From Conchocele bisecta (taxonomy: Eukaryota > Mollusca > Bivalvia > Lucinida > Thyasiridae), in assembly GCA_029237695.1 (NCBI GenBank), contig CM055274.1, positions 23,053,505 to 23,117,504 on the forward strand: a DNA stretch of 64,000 nt, given 5' to 3'. A model generated the notes under the pieces. The model saw nothing but the letters and a program-made list of their open reading frames with translations, made no database searches and was not told the DNA's origin. The translations under genes and the position numbers were made by a program. Positions 41,515 to 53,700 of this stretch are shown piece after piece. Positions within the stretch are counted from its first letter, which is position 1, and each line of letters begins with the position of its first letter.

Positions 41515-42330
41515 TTTCCCCATAGTCTGCACCTATCCTATTCTGAAAATTCACTAATTAAAATATAGGTTTAATTATTGATAAAAAAGATAAATTCAAT
41601 ATTATGTGACCATTTTTTTGTTAGCTTATATTTAAGGGTCAGAATTGGCTCGAAGACCTAAACCCGGGCATTTCAGCCAAAAATAAGTGTCTGGCCAATG
41701 GCCGTTGGCACGTTTGTTTCTGAATTTACTGATATGTGTGATACAGTCGACATATGTGCATTAAATAAAGGAGACGATGAGGCGGTTAATTTAACCTAGC
41801 TAGTTCATGTTACCACCGTGACAGTGGCCCAAAATGTCTGCGAATGGAATTGACACTACGGCAGGTGATAATCATGCTCAGAATTCAGTCAAAAATAAAT
41901 CCAAAAATGATGCTTGGAAATGATGTAACATCTCGTAACAGTAACACATGACCAGGTTCTAGGATCTGCAAGCAAACATCGTTTATGGTGAAACAAAGAT
42001 ACCTGGGCCCGTTTCACTAAACTTCGTACAGCTAAAATGTTCGTAAGTGCACATTCAGGATCATCTGCAAATTTCAATTGATGGATTTACATTTATTGAG
42101 CATAGGCTGCATATGCAGCCTATGCTCAATAAATATAAATCCAATAATTGTTTACAATAACACACTGTTAATGTGAAATTTACAGACTATCGTAAGTTTG
42201 CACTTACGAACATTTTAGTCGTACGAAGTTTAGTGAAATGGGTCCCTGGATTATGTTCTTACCGTACTACTTTACATCGCGCATGAATATTTGCTGATTT
42301 AGCATGGTTTAACATTGCATAGGAAAAATC
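41515..42330. repeat. Family W sequence with nested family L (42004-42246)
   Basis: Family W segments on both sides (TTAAAATATAGGTTTAATTA; CGCGCATGAATATTTGCTGA) flank an intact family L element with GTTTCACTAAACTTCGTACA ends. Confidence 0.6.
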
Positions 42331-42529
42331 AATGGTGGTGGCCCACCTACTGTTGTCCCATTCGAGTACGTAGTCCGACGTAACGATGCGTACCGAGGTG
42401 TAATTAGTACATTAGCCAAATGTTACCGGGGACAATTATTGGTTCTCGGTAGATATCTGTAAACGCCACGGTCTCCCAACGGACCCGATGTGAATATAGG
42501 CATAATTGTATAGGGTAGTGAGAAAAAGA

Positions 42530-42670
42530 AATAGAGAATACCAGGCTAGTGTCTGTTGATCTGTTGATGTCAAGTTTATCAGAGTGGCTAGGAAACGGGT
42601 GAGAATTCCGAGGCTCGTCGTTTCCGAGCCGAGCCTGATAAACTTGATACCCACTATTTTTTAACTTATT
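42530..42670. repeat. Hairpin related to family B
   Basis: AGGCTAGTGTCTGTTGATCT and a GGAAACGGGTGAGAATTCC core with GATAAACTTGATAC arms; similar plan to family B, diverged sequence. Confidence 0.45.
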
Positions 42671-42762
42671 GTGCGATGAAAATTGTCCGAGCTTCATTAG
42701 TGCTGTATCTTTTGTAAATGACTTTGTCGAAATTGCATCGAATATAATGGTGCGATTAATTG

Positions 42763-42836
42763 GTACAATGGAACCTCTCTAAACCGGACACCCTGGGAGG
42801 TTCCCATGGTGTCCGGTTTAGAGAGGTTCCACTGTA
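42763..42836. mobile_element. Family C palindromic MITE
   Basis: TACAATGGAACCTCTCTAAA and GAGAGGTTCCACTGTA ends. Confidence 0.8.
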
Positions 42837-43304
42837 AATCAGGAGTATGAAAACCCAAAGACACGGATTCATATCTTGTGATTGGCACTGAAGTTACTGA
42901 TTTACTAATTACTAACACAGAAGTTTGCCCCCCCCCCTTCCGGTCACAGTGATTTTAGCAAGCATCCATCTGTATTGAGAAGGTGATGTACATTTAGGTA
43001 CATTTAGGTATACAATCTATCTAATGTAAGTTTTAGAATGCATTTTTGTCTATACATTTTAAAAAAAAATGGTAACACCATATATCCTGTGTTGTCATTA
43101 ACGCAAAACGCAATACATACAGCAGGGGAAGATCATATATCTTATGTTTTCATTTAGAGTTTTAGCATGTGGGACGATATCTGATAAATTGTATCCGCTG
43201 GCTATCTCTTTACATGTACATTCGTTTGCTTATGTGTTAGCTCAGAGAACACTAATAAAGACATTTTTATAATAATTGAGACACGCCATGTGAGTTTGTA
43301 GCTA

Positions 43305-43490
43305 AGAACATGTGCGATTTTTCCATGAAAAATATTTACAGAAACTGTGATATATTCTGTAAATGACATCGAAAGATGACGTAATTTGTATTCCGCATTT
43401 GCGGAATACAAATGACGTCATCTTTCGATGTCAACTAAGGAAAATATCGTCAATTTTGTAAATATGTTTTGCACATTTTCTTAGGTACAA
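43305..43490. repeat. Family V hairpin, copy 2
   Basis: ACATCGAAAGATGACGT arms around TTCCGCATTTGCGGAATAC. Confidence 0.65.
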
Positions 43491-43734
43491 TCACATGGCG
43501 TGTCTCATATCAGAGAGCAAAAACAGGCCATGCAGCGCAGTCATCTAGAAGACACACAAGAGTGAATTGTTGTTTCATGTCACCATTATTACAAGAATGT
43601 TACAGTGTTCCGGGAATAATAGTAAGTATTACAATAACGCTAGCAGGCATTATATGAGTTATCTCACGATGTTTGCGATCAGCGTTAGTGTTATTTCATG
43701 ATGTTGTATTGTATTTACCTCATGTTGTCATAAA

Positions 43735-43842
43735 TACAGTGGGGTCGTCAGCGTGTAAGTGCACAAACGAACGAACACGACAGGTTGGAACCAACCTGTC
43801 GTGTTCGTTCGTGTGTGCACTTACACGCTGACCTTACTGTAT
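43735..43842. mobile_element. Family A palindromic MITE, copy 5
   Basis: Full-length with a CGT insertion in the left end (GGGGTCGTCAGCG). Confidence 0.8.
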
Positions 43843-43934
43843 GTGACCTGAGTGAATAAACAAATATTCAAAAAAAAGAGTAGCAGATCAGTCTGTGTAT
43901 TCGCGCAGTCTCGTCTAGTTCTGAGTACATAACT

Positions 43935-44495
43935 TTACTGTCTGTTCCACGTTTTGCTGGCGGCGAACTGTTGGCTATTAACACGTTAAATCTGAATGTT
44001 GTTTAATTGTAAGCACTTTTTCATCAATAACAAAAATGTCACCCTCCCAAAAAAAATTAATGAAATTCCATCAAATATTGATTTAATTGCGAAAAAAATA
44101 TTTTTCTATGGGAATTTAACATGGGGGCTAACCAAAAAAATGTTTTCAATGTTTTGTTTGTGGACCGATTTTCAAAATCTAACTTTTGTTTTCTTATTTG
44201 CATCATTTCCAAGCCATCTCGCCAGGTTTCGGAATAAATTTCCAAATATTTCGTTTGTTGATCCTCCTGGTCGTCCTTCTCCTTTTTGCCCCTTCTTAAC
44301 TTGAATTCCCATAGGAAAATATTTGTTTTCGTAATAAAATCAATATTTGATGGAATTTCATGAAACAAAATATTTTGGGGAGGGGGACATTTTTCTTATT
44401 GATGAAAAAGTACTTGCATTTCAATATGTTTATATTTAATGTGTTTAATAGCCAAAAGTTCGTCGGCAACAAAACGTGGAAAAGACAGTAATTAG
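43935..44495. repeat. Family Q element, full copy (~560 bp)
   Basis: Ends GTCTGTTCCACGTTTTGCTG and its inverse, then inverted AAAAAAGTGCTTAC-type arms and a unique centre. Confidence 0.65.
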
Positions 44496-44500
44496 ATTGC

Positions 44501-44880
44501 AATAATTCCAGCACAAAAATATGTGCACAATTCCCTAACATTTGATTAGCCCGTAGAAAGTCTCTGTCCAAAATGTATATCCCAGCAAACTCCCACGCCG
44601 AACTACTTTCAGTAACGGTGAGGCGCAGTTAAAATAATTCTTAAGAAAACGGAAAATAAACACATTTTCTTGATGAATTTATTTCAAATGCTGGAATTAT
44701 AAGGAATGAATGGCCTTTTTGTGGTATTTATCGGGGATGCAAACTTGGAAAAGTCGTGGGAATACTGGACGAGCCCTTAAAAAATTACAATTTTCGAAAA
44801 AGAATAAAAAAAAAATATATATATATTTCTTTGATTTTTTTTCGAAAATTGTAATTTTTTATCGCTTCGTCCAGTACATT
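44501..44880. repeat. Family K element, copy 3 (inverted)
   Basis: Starts AATAATTCCAGCACAAAAAT and ends with an A/T-run hairpin near TCGTCCAGTA. Confidence 0.7.
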
Positions 44881-45050
44881 TGGGTGGGCAGGTGGTGTGG
44901 TAGCAGCAATAGTATTTATATGTATTCACTTGTCGAAAGGACAATACCACCAGCAGGCCTCAACAAATGCAATCGTATAAGAGAGTGAATTTTGGATCTG
45001 GACGAGTGCCAATTGGTGAAATAATGCAGCATTAACATAAAATAATATGA

Positions 45051-45349
45051 TTCGTTCCCTCTAATTAACAATTCGTTCCCACGAAATAACAATTCGTTCC
45101 CTCAATTTAACAATTCGTTCCCTCGAATACAATTAACAATTCGTTCCCACGACATAACAATTGCGTTCCCACGACATAACAATTGTTATATCGTGGGAAC
45201 GAATTGTTATTTCGTGGAACGAATTGTTAAATTGAGGAAATGGAATTGTTAATTCGTCGTAACGAATTACTAATTCGTGGGAACAAATTGTTAAATTTAT
45301 GGAACGAATTGTTATTTCGTGGGAACGAATTCATCAAAGTATACGTCCC
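45051..45349. repeat. Family F inverted array, copy 3
   Basis: ATTCGTTCCCACGA units inverted about ~45185; right flank ATACGTCCCG matches copy 1. Confidence 0.7.
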
Positions 45350-45639
45350 GTGTACACACATACCTGCATGTCCTGAGGAAAACAAATAACAACCGAACAA
45401 CCAATGCGTGTTTGATCATTATATTTCCATGTTTATTGCACCAATATCTGCAAATTATGTTCCACTGGATTGTCACGTGACAGCAACAATGAGACATATG
45501 GGACCATGCATGAAACAATATGACGATACAATTATATGACTGTTGGTGAAAGTAATGTTATCTAGACATTTTATCAAATTTTCCCCAATTGATGACGTAA
45601 TTTATCGGAACGATGGAACGACAAATCTACACAAACTGA

Positions 45640-45925
45640 AACTAAAAATTAGAGAAAGCATTAAATATTTACTACCTCAAAATCATTTGAAGAGCTCTCT
45701 AAATCATTTGGAGCTAGCTCTAAATATTTAATTCTAGCTCTAATTATTTAGATGTATGAATAATTATTTGAGTTTATGTAGATTCGGCGTTCCAGGAACG
45801 CCAAATCTACATACACTCAAATAATTAATTATAGCTCTAAATATTTAATGCAAGCTCTAAATATTTAATGCTAGCTCTAATTAATTAGAGCTGGCATTAA
45901 TTATTTGAGTCTATGTAGATTTAGC
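45640..45925. repeat. Inverted array of AGCTCTAAATATTTAAT units
   Basis: Repeated GCTCTAAATATTTAAT on both sides of a GGCGTTCCAGGAACGCC palindrome at ~45787-45803. Confidence 0.75.
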
Positions 45926-46015
45926 GTTCCATAGTTTCTGAATTCACTTTCATAGTTTCATCACATGTCCACATACAATGTACATGTAGTAGTGTTTTAT
46001 AATATTCCCCATATT

Positions 46016-46062
46016 AAATCCCCATAGACATCTTCACTCCGTGAAGATGTCTATGGGGATTT
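46016..46062. repeat. Short perfect hairpin
   Basis: AAATCCCCATAGACATCTTC with its complement around ACTCCGTG. Confidence 0.8.
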
Positions 46063-46076
46063 AACATGGGAAAATA

Positions 46077-46342
46077 TATAGAATAGTAGGTTAGTGCCGT
46101 GAATGGGAAAACATATCTCGCAAGGCTTAGGAAACGGGATGGGCGAGGCCTTGCCAGATATTTTTCCCATTCACGGCACTGACCTGATATTCTATTTATC
46201 CCGTCAACATTACAAATAGCTTTAAAATGCAAAAACAATAACCCCAGCCGCATCTCCAAATCATATTGACAGGATATCACAAATGTTTCACGGCACCGTG
46301 TTTCACGGCACACACATGTACGCACTGTGTTGACGGGATAAA
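46077..46342. mobile_element. Family B element, copy 5
   Basis: First hairpin shortened (right half lacks the CCGAGCACATCC part); second part intact. Confidence 0.75.
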
Positions 46343-46830
46343 TCAAACTGTTACATGTATGCTACTGTGCTAGAACACACATCAAAGTTAACGTTGTCAC
46401 GTGGGTCAGTAAATGACGTTCACGTGTGATAGTAACGTACGGCCGTTTAATATATGCCACAGAAGGGCGGTGGACTAAACAGGAGATGCACAAGCTGGTC
46501 TGGATCTACACAGGTCGCAAAACACATATGCCCCATTTCTCCAGTCACAGCCATATATGGGAACTCAAAGACGTTTGTCCGCTTTGCAATCATGAATTTC
46601 CATTACATCGACATAAATAGAAAACAATGAACACATACAAAATAATAATTACCGTTTAAAGAGGTTTTCCTGTATTTTAAAATCAGTTGCAGGTTTTCAC
46701 AAACATTGAATCAGTGTATGATAATTCCTGCATTATCGCATCTCCATGTTTGACCGGTATAGATTTCGAAAACTATGGAAATTCGGCAAATATGACGTCG
46801 ACAGCGGGCGGAATTTCCTTAAAGCGGATG

Positions 46831-46917
46831 TAGAACCGACTATTGGTCATTGACAACTATTGTCCACGTGTAAATGTTCACACGTGGACAATACTCGTCG
46901 ATGACCAATAGTCGGTT
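46831..46917. repeat. Hairpin with ~40-bp arms
   Basis: ACCGACTATTGGTCATTGAC and complement around GTAAATGTTCAC. Confidence 0.75.
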
Positions 46918-47824
46918 CGACATGCGTATGATCCAAAACTGTATTTAAAGATGAACTGCAGAAGTGTTTGTATTTATTTTTTATTGCATAGATTATTGAA
47001 AACTGCGTGAAAAAATACCAAGTGGTTAAAAAGGTTACAAACGTTTGAAATTGTAGGGAGCTGAAAAGGTAATATACTCAAATGACGTCATATACATGTA
47101 TTTTATAATGAGGTTTTAAGGAATTTAATTAATTTCAATTTCCATAAGTTTGCATAGTGTATGCAGATATGTAAACCTCTGTAACTGTTAACTAGGTGGG
47201 TACTTTGTGATTTTAGTTAGTAATCTATTTATTCAAACAATAAAAGGACTATTAAAAAACTTCTGAATTTCTTTTTTAACTTTCGACGTCATCGTTGACC
47301 TGTGTAGTCAATTACGGAATGTTCTTATATTGGATAAGGCAGGAAGTGAACTAATACACTGTCTCACTAATACTTATATAAAATAAATATGTTACATATA
47401 CGCACACTCTCAGCAGGTGCGATGCGAGCATTTCGACGTCATTTGCGAACACAAATGACACCAACGCAAAGACACGTTGTGTTTAAAGTGTTCGTAACCA
47501 GCTACATGTGTACGTTATGGCCATATGACCAGTCGTCGGGCTTATGAATGATAATGATGCTGTGTGTATATGCGGATCGCCATGACAAAAGAGTATGTTT
47601 TGAGTTCGCGACCAGTGTAGTCCAAGATCAACATGCGCATCCGCGCAGTCTGATATTGGCTTACACTGTTCGCTAAGTATTGCGAATACACTATTAATGC
47701 ATCTAACGCTATATCCCATGAGCGAGCATGAGCGAGCTACATGACCAGGAGCCACACTGGTAAAATACTCAATAAACCATGTTTTGTCGTGGCGGTAAAC
47801 ATATAAAACAAATAATATGCGAAA
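46918..47824. other. No gene seen
   Basis: AT-rich; family N-like fragments near 47570-47680; otherwise unassigned. Confidence 0.45.
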
Positions 47825-48120
47825 GTACGGTACCTTAAAAGGGACATCCGCACTTTGTTCTATCTCGTTCCCACGAGACAGGATCTCTTTACCACAAGTT
47901 AGCTATCTCATTCCTACGACATTGCATCTAGTTCCCACGACTTAGTCAGCCAATCACCATTGCCATTCGAGATGGTAGAGTAATACCAGATATTATATTG
48001 GATGATTATGCCGTTCGAACGAGATGCTATCTCGTGGAAACGAGATGCTATTTCGTGGGAACGAGGTAGCTAACTTATGGTTAGAAAACAATTGCGCATG
48101 TCCCTTTAAGCTGCCGTACG
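47825..48120. repeat. Inverted array of CTCGTTCCCACGAG units
   Basis: Ends CCTTAAAAGGGACAT and ATGTCCCTTTAAGC; internal TCGTTCCCACGAGA units inverted near 47985. Plan parallels family F with a different unit. Confidence 0.65.
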
Positions 48121-48368
48121 AAACAGACAAATTTAACATATACATGTATGCTGAGAACACACACATATAATTATAGGTACCAGTCAGTCTATGTTGTGTA
48201 CTGAGTGACCATTGCCAGGTAAATCGGCTTAGGGACACATTGTTGAATCTGGCATTGACATGATAGGCATAATCCGGGGCACAACCACTTTGAAATTCTC
48301 TGACATTCCACTGGTCGAATGGCGAGACTTGAAATTCCTACGCGTTTTCTAACCTTGCCTGAACAGTG

Positions 48369-48441
48369 TATAGTGGAACCTCTCTAAGCCGGACACCCTG
48401 GGAGGTACCCAGGGTGTCCGACTTACACAGGTTTCACTGTA
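48369..48441. mobile_element. Family C palindromic MITE
   Basis: TATAGTGGAACCTCTCTAAG, GGGAGGTACCC centre. Confidence 0.75.
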
Positions 48442-48658
48442 ACTGCATCCAATGAACAGTTTTTGTCATTTTTAGTCCGGAACAGTTAAGAAATTGAAAT
48501 AAACTACACTTAAACCCGTCCTAATTAAACGCAATGGGGATGTCCGGTTTAGATATGTTCTGTTGTATTTCAAAATACACTAGCACTGTATACTCTATAT
48601 ACGTGTATCAGGTAACGAGCTTAGGTGAAACACCTGTCCATTTTATCATACTTATATG

Positions 48659-49100
48659 CAAGGTGTATGATCATGTGGTTCAACAACAACAACAAATACT
48701 GAAACTTCCAGAAGCCCTCCGATTCAAATTACGTATTCTTTTATTTTGTCCTTATTATATATTACGTATTTTCATTAAATATGGCGCATCAAACGCGCCT
48801 TGTTAAGCTGCATTTGGTGGTCTCGGTACTTTGGCCCAAAACTTATGTTGTTTTTGCGAAGAATCGATTTCCGTGTCTACAGACACGGAATTCGATTATT
48901 CGCAAAAACGACATAAGTATGTGCCGAACTCCCGGGACCATCAAATGCAGCTCATGGAGACGCGTTTGCTGCGCCATAGTTTATAAAAATCCGTTGCCTA
49001 TGAAGGAAAATATAAAATGATACTTACTTTGGAGTGGGCGTGCTTTCAACACTTTCAGCCATTTTTGTTGTTGTTTTAACCACGTGATCATGCACCTTGA
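48659..49100. repeat. Family J element, copy 4
   Basis: Full-length; ends AAGGTGTATGATCATGTGGT and CACGTGATCATGCACCTTG. Confidence 0.75.
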
Positions 49101-49319
49101 TATGGTGATACCAGCTTTATGTATCTTCCATGATTCGCTAACGTTATGGTCAATGCCGAATGGAGATTGCAAAGCAGGTTTTATTCATTTCCATGTAAAT
49201 CAATATAACTATTTAATTGAAAAGTAGTCCGATGAGCAACGTTTACAAATTGGGTATACCCATTGACTTTCAAACGTATGGCGTTTCAGTACTCAATATC
49301 AAATTCCTTATCTGTAGCT

Positions 49320-49620
49320 TATTGCACCAAAATTGCAAAGTATACTTATCTAGCTAAGTATCCATTGAGGGAGTAATCATTTTTTTCCCGAAATACATTA
49401 TTTCATATGGAACTAACGACTGCATATATTTGATGATTAAAAGTGTGCAGAATTATTACATTGAATTTATTACATTATCACAGCCAAATGGCTGTGATAA
49501 TGTAATAAATTCAGTATAATAAATTAAATAAATGTATCCTTAATTTGAAAATTTCTCCCTCAAAGTGTACTTAGCAAGGTAAGTATACGGTGCAATTTTT
49601 GTGAAATCGGCTACTGGAGT
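49320..49620. repeat. Family M element, copy 3
   Basis: AAAGTATACTTATCTAGC ends, TTATCACAGCCAAATGGCTG centre. Confidence 0.7.
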
Positions 49621-50189
49621 TTTGCAAACAATAGGTTTAGAAACCATTGATGAGAAAGGTTATTGTGTTCGGTAATTTTAGATATGAACCAGTAACACAT
49701 TAAGGGGACACACGTTGAAATTGAATCAGTTAATGGGTCTGTATGTTAACCATATCTTTGTGAAAATAATACTACTAACGCTTTCATCCAATTATATAAT
49801 GGGTTCTTATTTGTGAAAGTGACCGCGGAAATTGCGCTTATGGCATTTCTGACCCGTCTACTCCTTAATTTGCTAGCGCAAGTCTGCAGCTTGCGAAAGA
49901 CCTACACTGTTAAAAAAATAACCGGTGCTTCACCGACCAAATGAGTAAAAGATCAGACGCAGGTGCGCAAGCAGATCGATGTCTACACTGGTCATAAATC
50001 AAATATTACAATTTCGTCAGTCACAGGCACGTTTACTGACGTACTATCTACATTATCGTTAGCTCGTGCCATGTTGAATCCGAAATTGCTATTATGACAC
50101 TCCATTAAGTCTAAAATGCGCTGGAATGGGTTACACGACCCTACCTGCAAAACAGATTGTACAGATTATCAACGTTTCCGAACATCATT
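49621..50189. other. No gene seen
   Basis: Scattered family N-like words; otherwise unassigned. Confidence 0.4.
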
Positions 50190-50550
50190 TGGCAACACCA
50201 ACTCGCAATCAAGCAACGTGATTGTCAGACCATGAGTTGCAGTACCAACTCGCGATCAAGCAATGCGATTGTCTGAGCCTGAGCTGTAGCACAGCTCATG
50301 CTCAGACAATCGCATTGCTTGATTGCGAGTTGGTATTAACACAGCTCAGGCTCAGACAATCGCATTGCTTGATTGCCAGTTGGTATTGCCAATAGATGTT
50401 CAATCAAGCAATGCGATTGTCAGACCCAGAGCTGCAGTACCAACTCGCGATCAAGCAATGCGATTGTCTGAGCCTGAGCTGTAGCACAGCTCAGGCTCAG
50501 ACAATCGCATTGCTTGATTGCGAGTTGGTATTGCCAATAGATGTTCAATA
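50190..50550. repeat. Family P, multimeric inverted copies
   Basis: CAAGCAATGCGATTGTCTGA and its inverse occur many times around GAGCTGTAGCACAGCTC centres at ~50288 and ~50482. Confidence 0.75.
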
Positions 50551-51114
50551 GATCAAACTGATTGATTTCAAGCACAACATACAAGTATTTAAAAGAAATA
50601 AAATAACAAATATATACAAGGTTAGTGCAACCGTATGTGGTAGTATACTAATTCACTGCGAACCTGATTGTTGTTGTTTTTTTCTACAAATTCAATGATG
50701 GAATGGCGAACAGTTCCTTGACATACACACGTATATGGATTGTAAAAGCTTTTCAGTTTTTGTACATTCATTGGTATTCTATGTTCAGCATCCAGCAGTT
50801 TGATTGTCTGTTCACGGATCGCTGTGTTGATATTGTCATGCTCAGTCACTTTACGATTATCATAACACGAGAATAAGACACAAAAATGAGACAAATGAGC
50901 ATAATATTATAAATAAAATAAACGAAATACATAAAGATTGACGCCATACACCATGATAAAAATCCCCCACATCGGACCGATATAACACATCTAGGTTACT
51001 CGGCGAACGCAGGGATTATCTCATAGAGAGTACCAGTTACTGGTACCCAGTGACAGAGAGACGTCAAGTAAGGCATACAAGGGTATCGTGGTATTTTAGA
51101 AGTTTGTGAAAACT
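50551..51114. other. No gene seen
   Basis: The minus-strand ORF 50622-50894 has no recognisable domain; otherwise unassigned. Confidence 0.4.
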
Positions 51115-51290
51115 AAAGTTTTATCTCCTAATACTAACTCCTAATTAGGAGATACAAGCACCTAATTAGGAGACAATAAGTCCTAATTAGGAGATATTAA
51201 GTCATAATTAGGATATACTGAGTCCTAATTAGGCGATATATCTCCTAATTAGGAGTTAGTATTTCCTAATTAGGAGATAAATATATTTTA
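51115..51290. repeat. Array of TCCTAATTAGGA palindromes
   Basis: About nine copies or near copies of CTCCTAATTAGGAG spaced ~18-22 bp, with ACTAACTCCTAATTAGGAG inverted at the other end. Confidence 0.85.
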
Positions 51291-51374
51291 GCATTGGCAC
51301 CAGGATGCTTCCATGTCTTACTAGTAGTACTAAGAAAAAACAGAAGAAGACCTATCTATGTCCTGGATCATGCG

Positions 51375-51595
51375 GATTATGCAAACAGTGCAGATCCAGA
51401 TGAGCCGGCTCGTAACGAGCCGTCTCATCAGGATCTGCAATTTTTGAAAGTAATTTTCATATTTTTGAGAACAAAAAAATACCCCCTTTTCATAAATAGA
51501 CTTGTCTGAAAATGATTTTGTGACGATTGGATTGGTTGCAAAATTGCCATATAAAAATCCATTCCAATCATTTAGGAGTGAAATGGTTAATACTG
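51375..51595. repeat. Family O element
   Basis: GATGAGCCGGCTCGTAACGA palindrome and GGAGTGAAATGGTTAA end. Confidence 0.65.
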
Positions 51596-51901
51596 ACGAT
51601 GTACATGTATCACGTGCTAGGCCTGCTCTTGAATTTCCTCTCTTATCGCAACGCCATGTTCTCCTATGTTTATTTCGAATGTACTTGTAACATATTTCCC
51701 ATACATAATACATGTACATGTATGTCTCAAGTATTTCATTTACAAATACGTGTAGTTTATAGCACAGTCGGAGTGAAATAAAATTTGCGCCGATGGTTCT
51801 GTTTAACTTCTGGCGCCATTTATGGACATTATAAAGGTTTTTAGAAATCAATATCGGCGAAAAGTTGTCGAAGGGATGCGATAATACTGGAGTCAGGTGT
51901 C
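51596..51901. other. No gene seen
   Basis: The minus-strand ORF here runs through repeat sequence and shows no domain. Confidence 0.4.
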
Positions 51902-52280
51902 CAGAGCTCCAGATGAGCTGCGTATTTGCGAAAATACCCAATTAAAATTGCCAAAAACTCACTTGAAATCAGAAGTAGTGAGTATCAAAAAGCAATGAAA
52001 ACAATTGTGGTACCTTTATCATGCTGCAGAAAACAATAAACAGCCCACCAATATAGCATATTTTTCTTATTTTTCCATGAAAACATATCTTGGTTTTTTA
52101 TTAGAATTGTCAAGATACGTTTTCAATTCGAAACAAACTATTCAATAATTTCTGTCTGTTGATATGTAAACAGTAGTGTGATTTAATTTTACCCAATTAA
52201 AATTTTGAAATACCCAATTGCTTCAGAAATGATGGAGTAACAATACTTAATTACTAATTCATTATCTGGAGCCCTGCAGG
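51902..52280. repeat. Family X element, copy 2 (inverted)
   Basis: CCAGAGCTCCAGATGAGCTG start, ATTATCTGGAGCCCTGC end; internal hairpin mostly lost. Confidence 0.7.
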
Positions 52281-52994
52281 ACCATATCAGATTCGTATGA
52301 CAACACAAAGCTTATTCAGTGTATGACCAATGAAACTCGTGATCAGCTAGTGCATTCATGAACTTTGTTATCGTTTACGACATGGATGCGTGTATCAGAA
52401 ACCTTGCCACCAGCTTCATAGCGGCCAGTGCTGGACCTGATCAGACTGCGCGGATGCGCAGTCTGATCATGTCCTACACTTGTCGTTTACCTACACAATA
52501 AGCCATTTTTTGTCGTTGCGAACCCAATATTCACACGCACGTAATAACCATTTTTACAACATAATGCCATACAGACACTTAACAACCAATCCCTGGCACG
52601 GAGCTATTTATAGACTTTCCAATTACTACGCTCAACAAAGGAGCTTCTAACCGCCGGTAGTCTATATAATAATATACCTGCGCAAATGTAATTATATTCC
52701 AATCTATTTTTGGCTCTGCAACGAACATCACTCATCTCCGATTTCGCATGGCTAATAAATGAAACTGACAGATCCGCGAACAAAGCGCCACGTAATTTGA
52801 AGTATAATATCACACCCATGGCACGAAGTCATAGCGTGCATGCAAATGCATATACTCATTTATAGAAGCGATGTTTGCTTTCAGACATCAGGTTACTGAC
52901 CAGCTATGTATCAGGTTAGTTGTGTTACGGGTGCGCCGCGCGTTGTCGTACGACCAGCATACGTCACACGCGGGCGGACGCAATGTCGTCAATT
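52281..52994. other. 3' flank of peptide gene; family N hairpin
   Basis: A short hairpin GACTGCGCGGATGCGCAGTC at 52445-52464. No poly(A) site or further exon was established. Confidence 0.4.
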
Positions 52995-53246
52995 TCAACA
53001 GTAAACAATACACTTGATGTAAGTCTTTCCGCAGCGTTGTTGACACTGATTGACACCATACCGGGAGTAATCGTACCAATGGACACATCGCAAATCACAC
53101 TTGTATACAGCAGTGTCACAGGTCTGGCTGCATGGGTCGTTCGCCCATCGCTTCCGGATCACGTGGAAGTTTGATCTTGTCTTAGGCAACGGTGACGCCA
53201 TCACCAAGGCAACCAGTAAGCACAGGAGTATCAACTGTTTCAGACC
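52995..53246 (-). CDS. Terminal exon of a secreted cysteine-rich peptide precursor (8 Cys)
   Basis: The exon begins right after a TATATTTTCAG acceptor (phase 0), so the initiator Met is in an upstream exon not found here. It encodes a signal-peptide core (LKQLILLCLLVALVMA), a short propeptide ending in RKR, and a 50-residue mature region ending in a C-terminal Cys and TGA at 52995-52997. The eight cysteines are spaced CX3C-X6-CX3C-X13-CX3C-X6-CX3C, an internal duplication. Such paired CX3C helices suggest a disulfide-stapled helical hairpin, as in some defence or neuroactive peptides; this is inference and no family is recognised. Dibasic processing and secretion are strongly implied. Confidence 0.75.
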   Translation of the reverse strand, partial: GLKQLILLCLLVALVMASPLPKTRSNFHVIRKRWANDPCSQTCDTAVYKCDLRCVHWYDYSRYGVNQCQQRCGKTYIKCIVYC

Positions 53247-53396
53247 CTGAAAATATACACAGATCACAGTTATTATTAAGGACCCAATTATCCTCACCTT
53301 GTGCAACGCCCATACACAATCGCCTACGTTAATCTTGGTCAGATTCCTGGACATGTATTGGCAATGACAACTCGCAATAAAGCCGCAGTTATACAC
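53247..53396 (-). other. Intron sequence upstream of the peptide exon
   Basis: The reading frame runs on open but without a signal-like or conserved segment, as expected for intron. The donor and first exon were not identified. Confidence 0.45.
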
Positions 53397-53700
53397 CAAG
53401 GTGCATGATTACGTGGTTACAACAGCAACAACGTCGCCCACTCCAAAGTAAGGATTATTTGATAGTTTCCTTAATATGCAACGGATTTTGATGAAGCTGC
53501 ATTTGGTGGTCCAGGGAGTTCGGCACAGACCTCTGTCGTTTTTGCGAAAATACAGAGACCACCAAAATGCAGCTGAACAATACGCGTTTGATGCGCCATA
53601 TTTCATCAAAATCCGTTACGTAATAAGGACACTATACAAGAATACGTACTTTGAATCGGTACTTGTTGTTGTTGTTAGTACCACGTGATCATACACCTTG
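53397..53700. repeat. Family J element, copy 5 (shortened)
   Basis: Ends AAGGTGCATGATTACGTGG and ACCACGTGATCATACACCTT; inner hairpin deleted. It may lie inside the peptide gene's intron. Confidence 0.7.
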
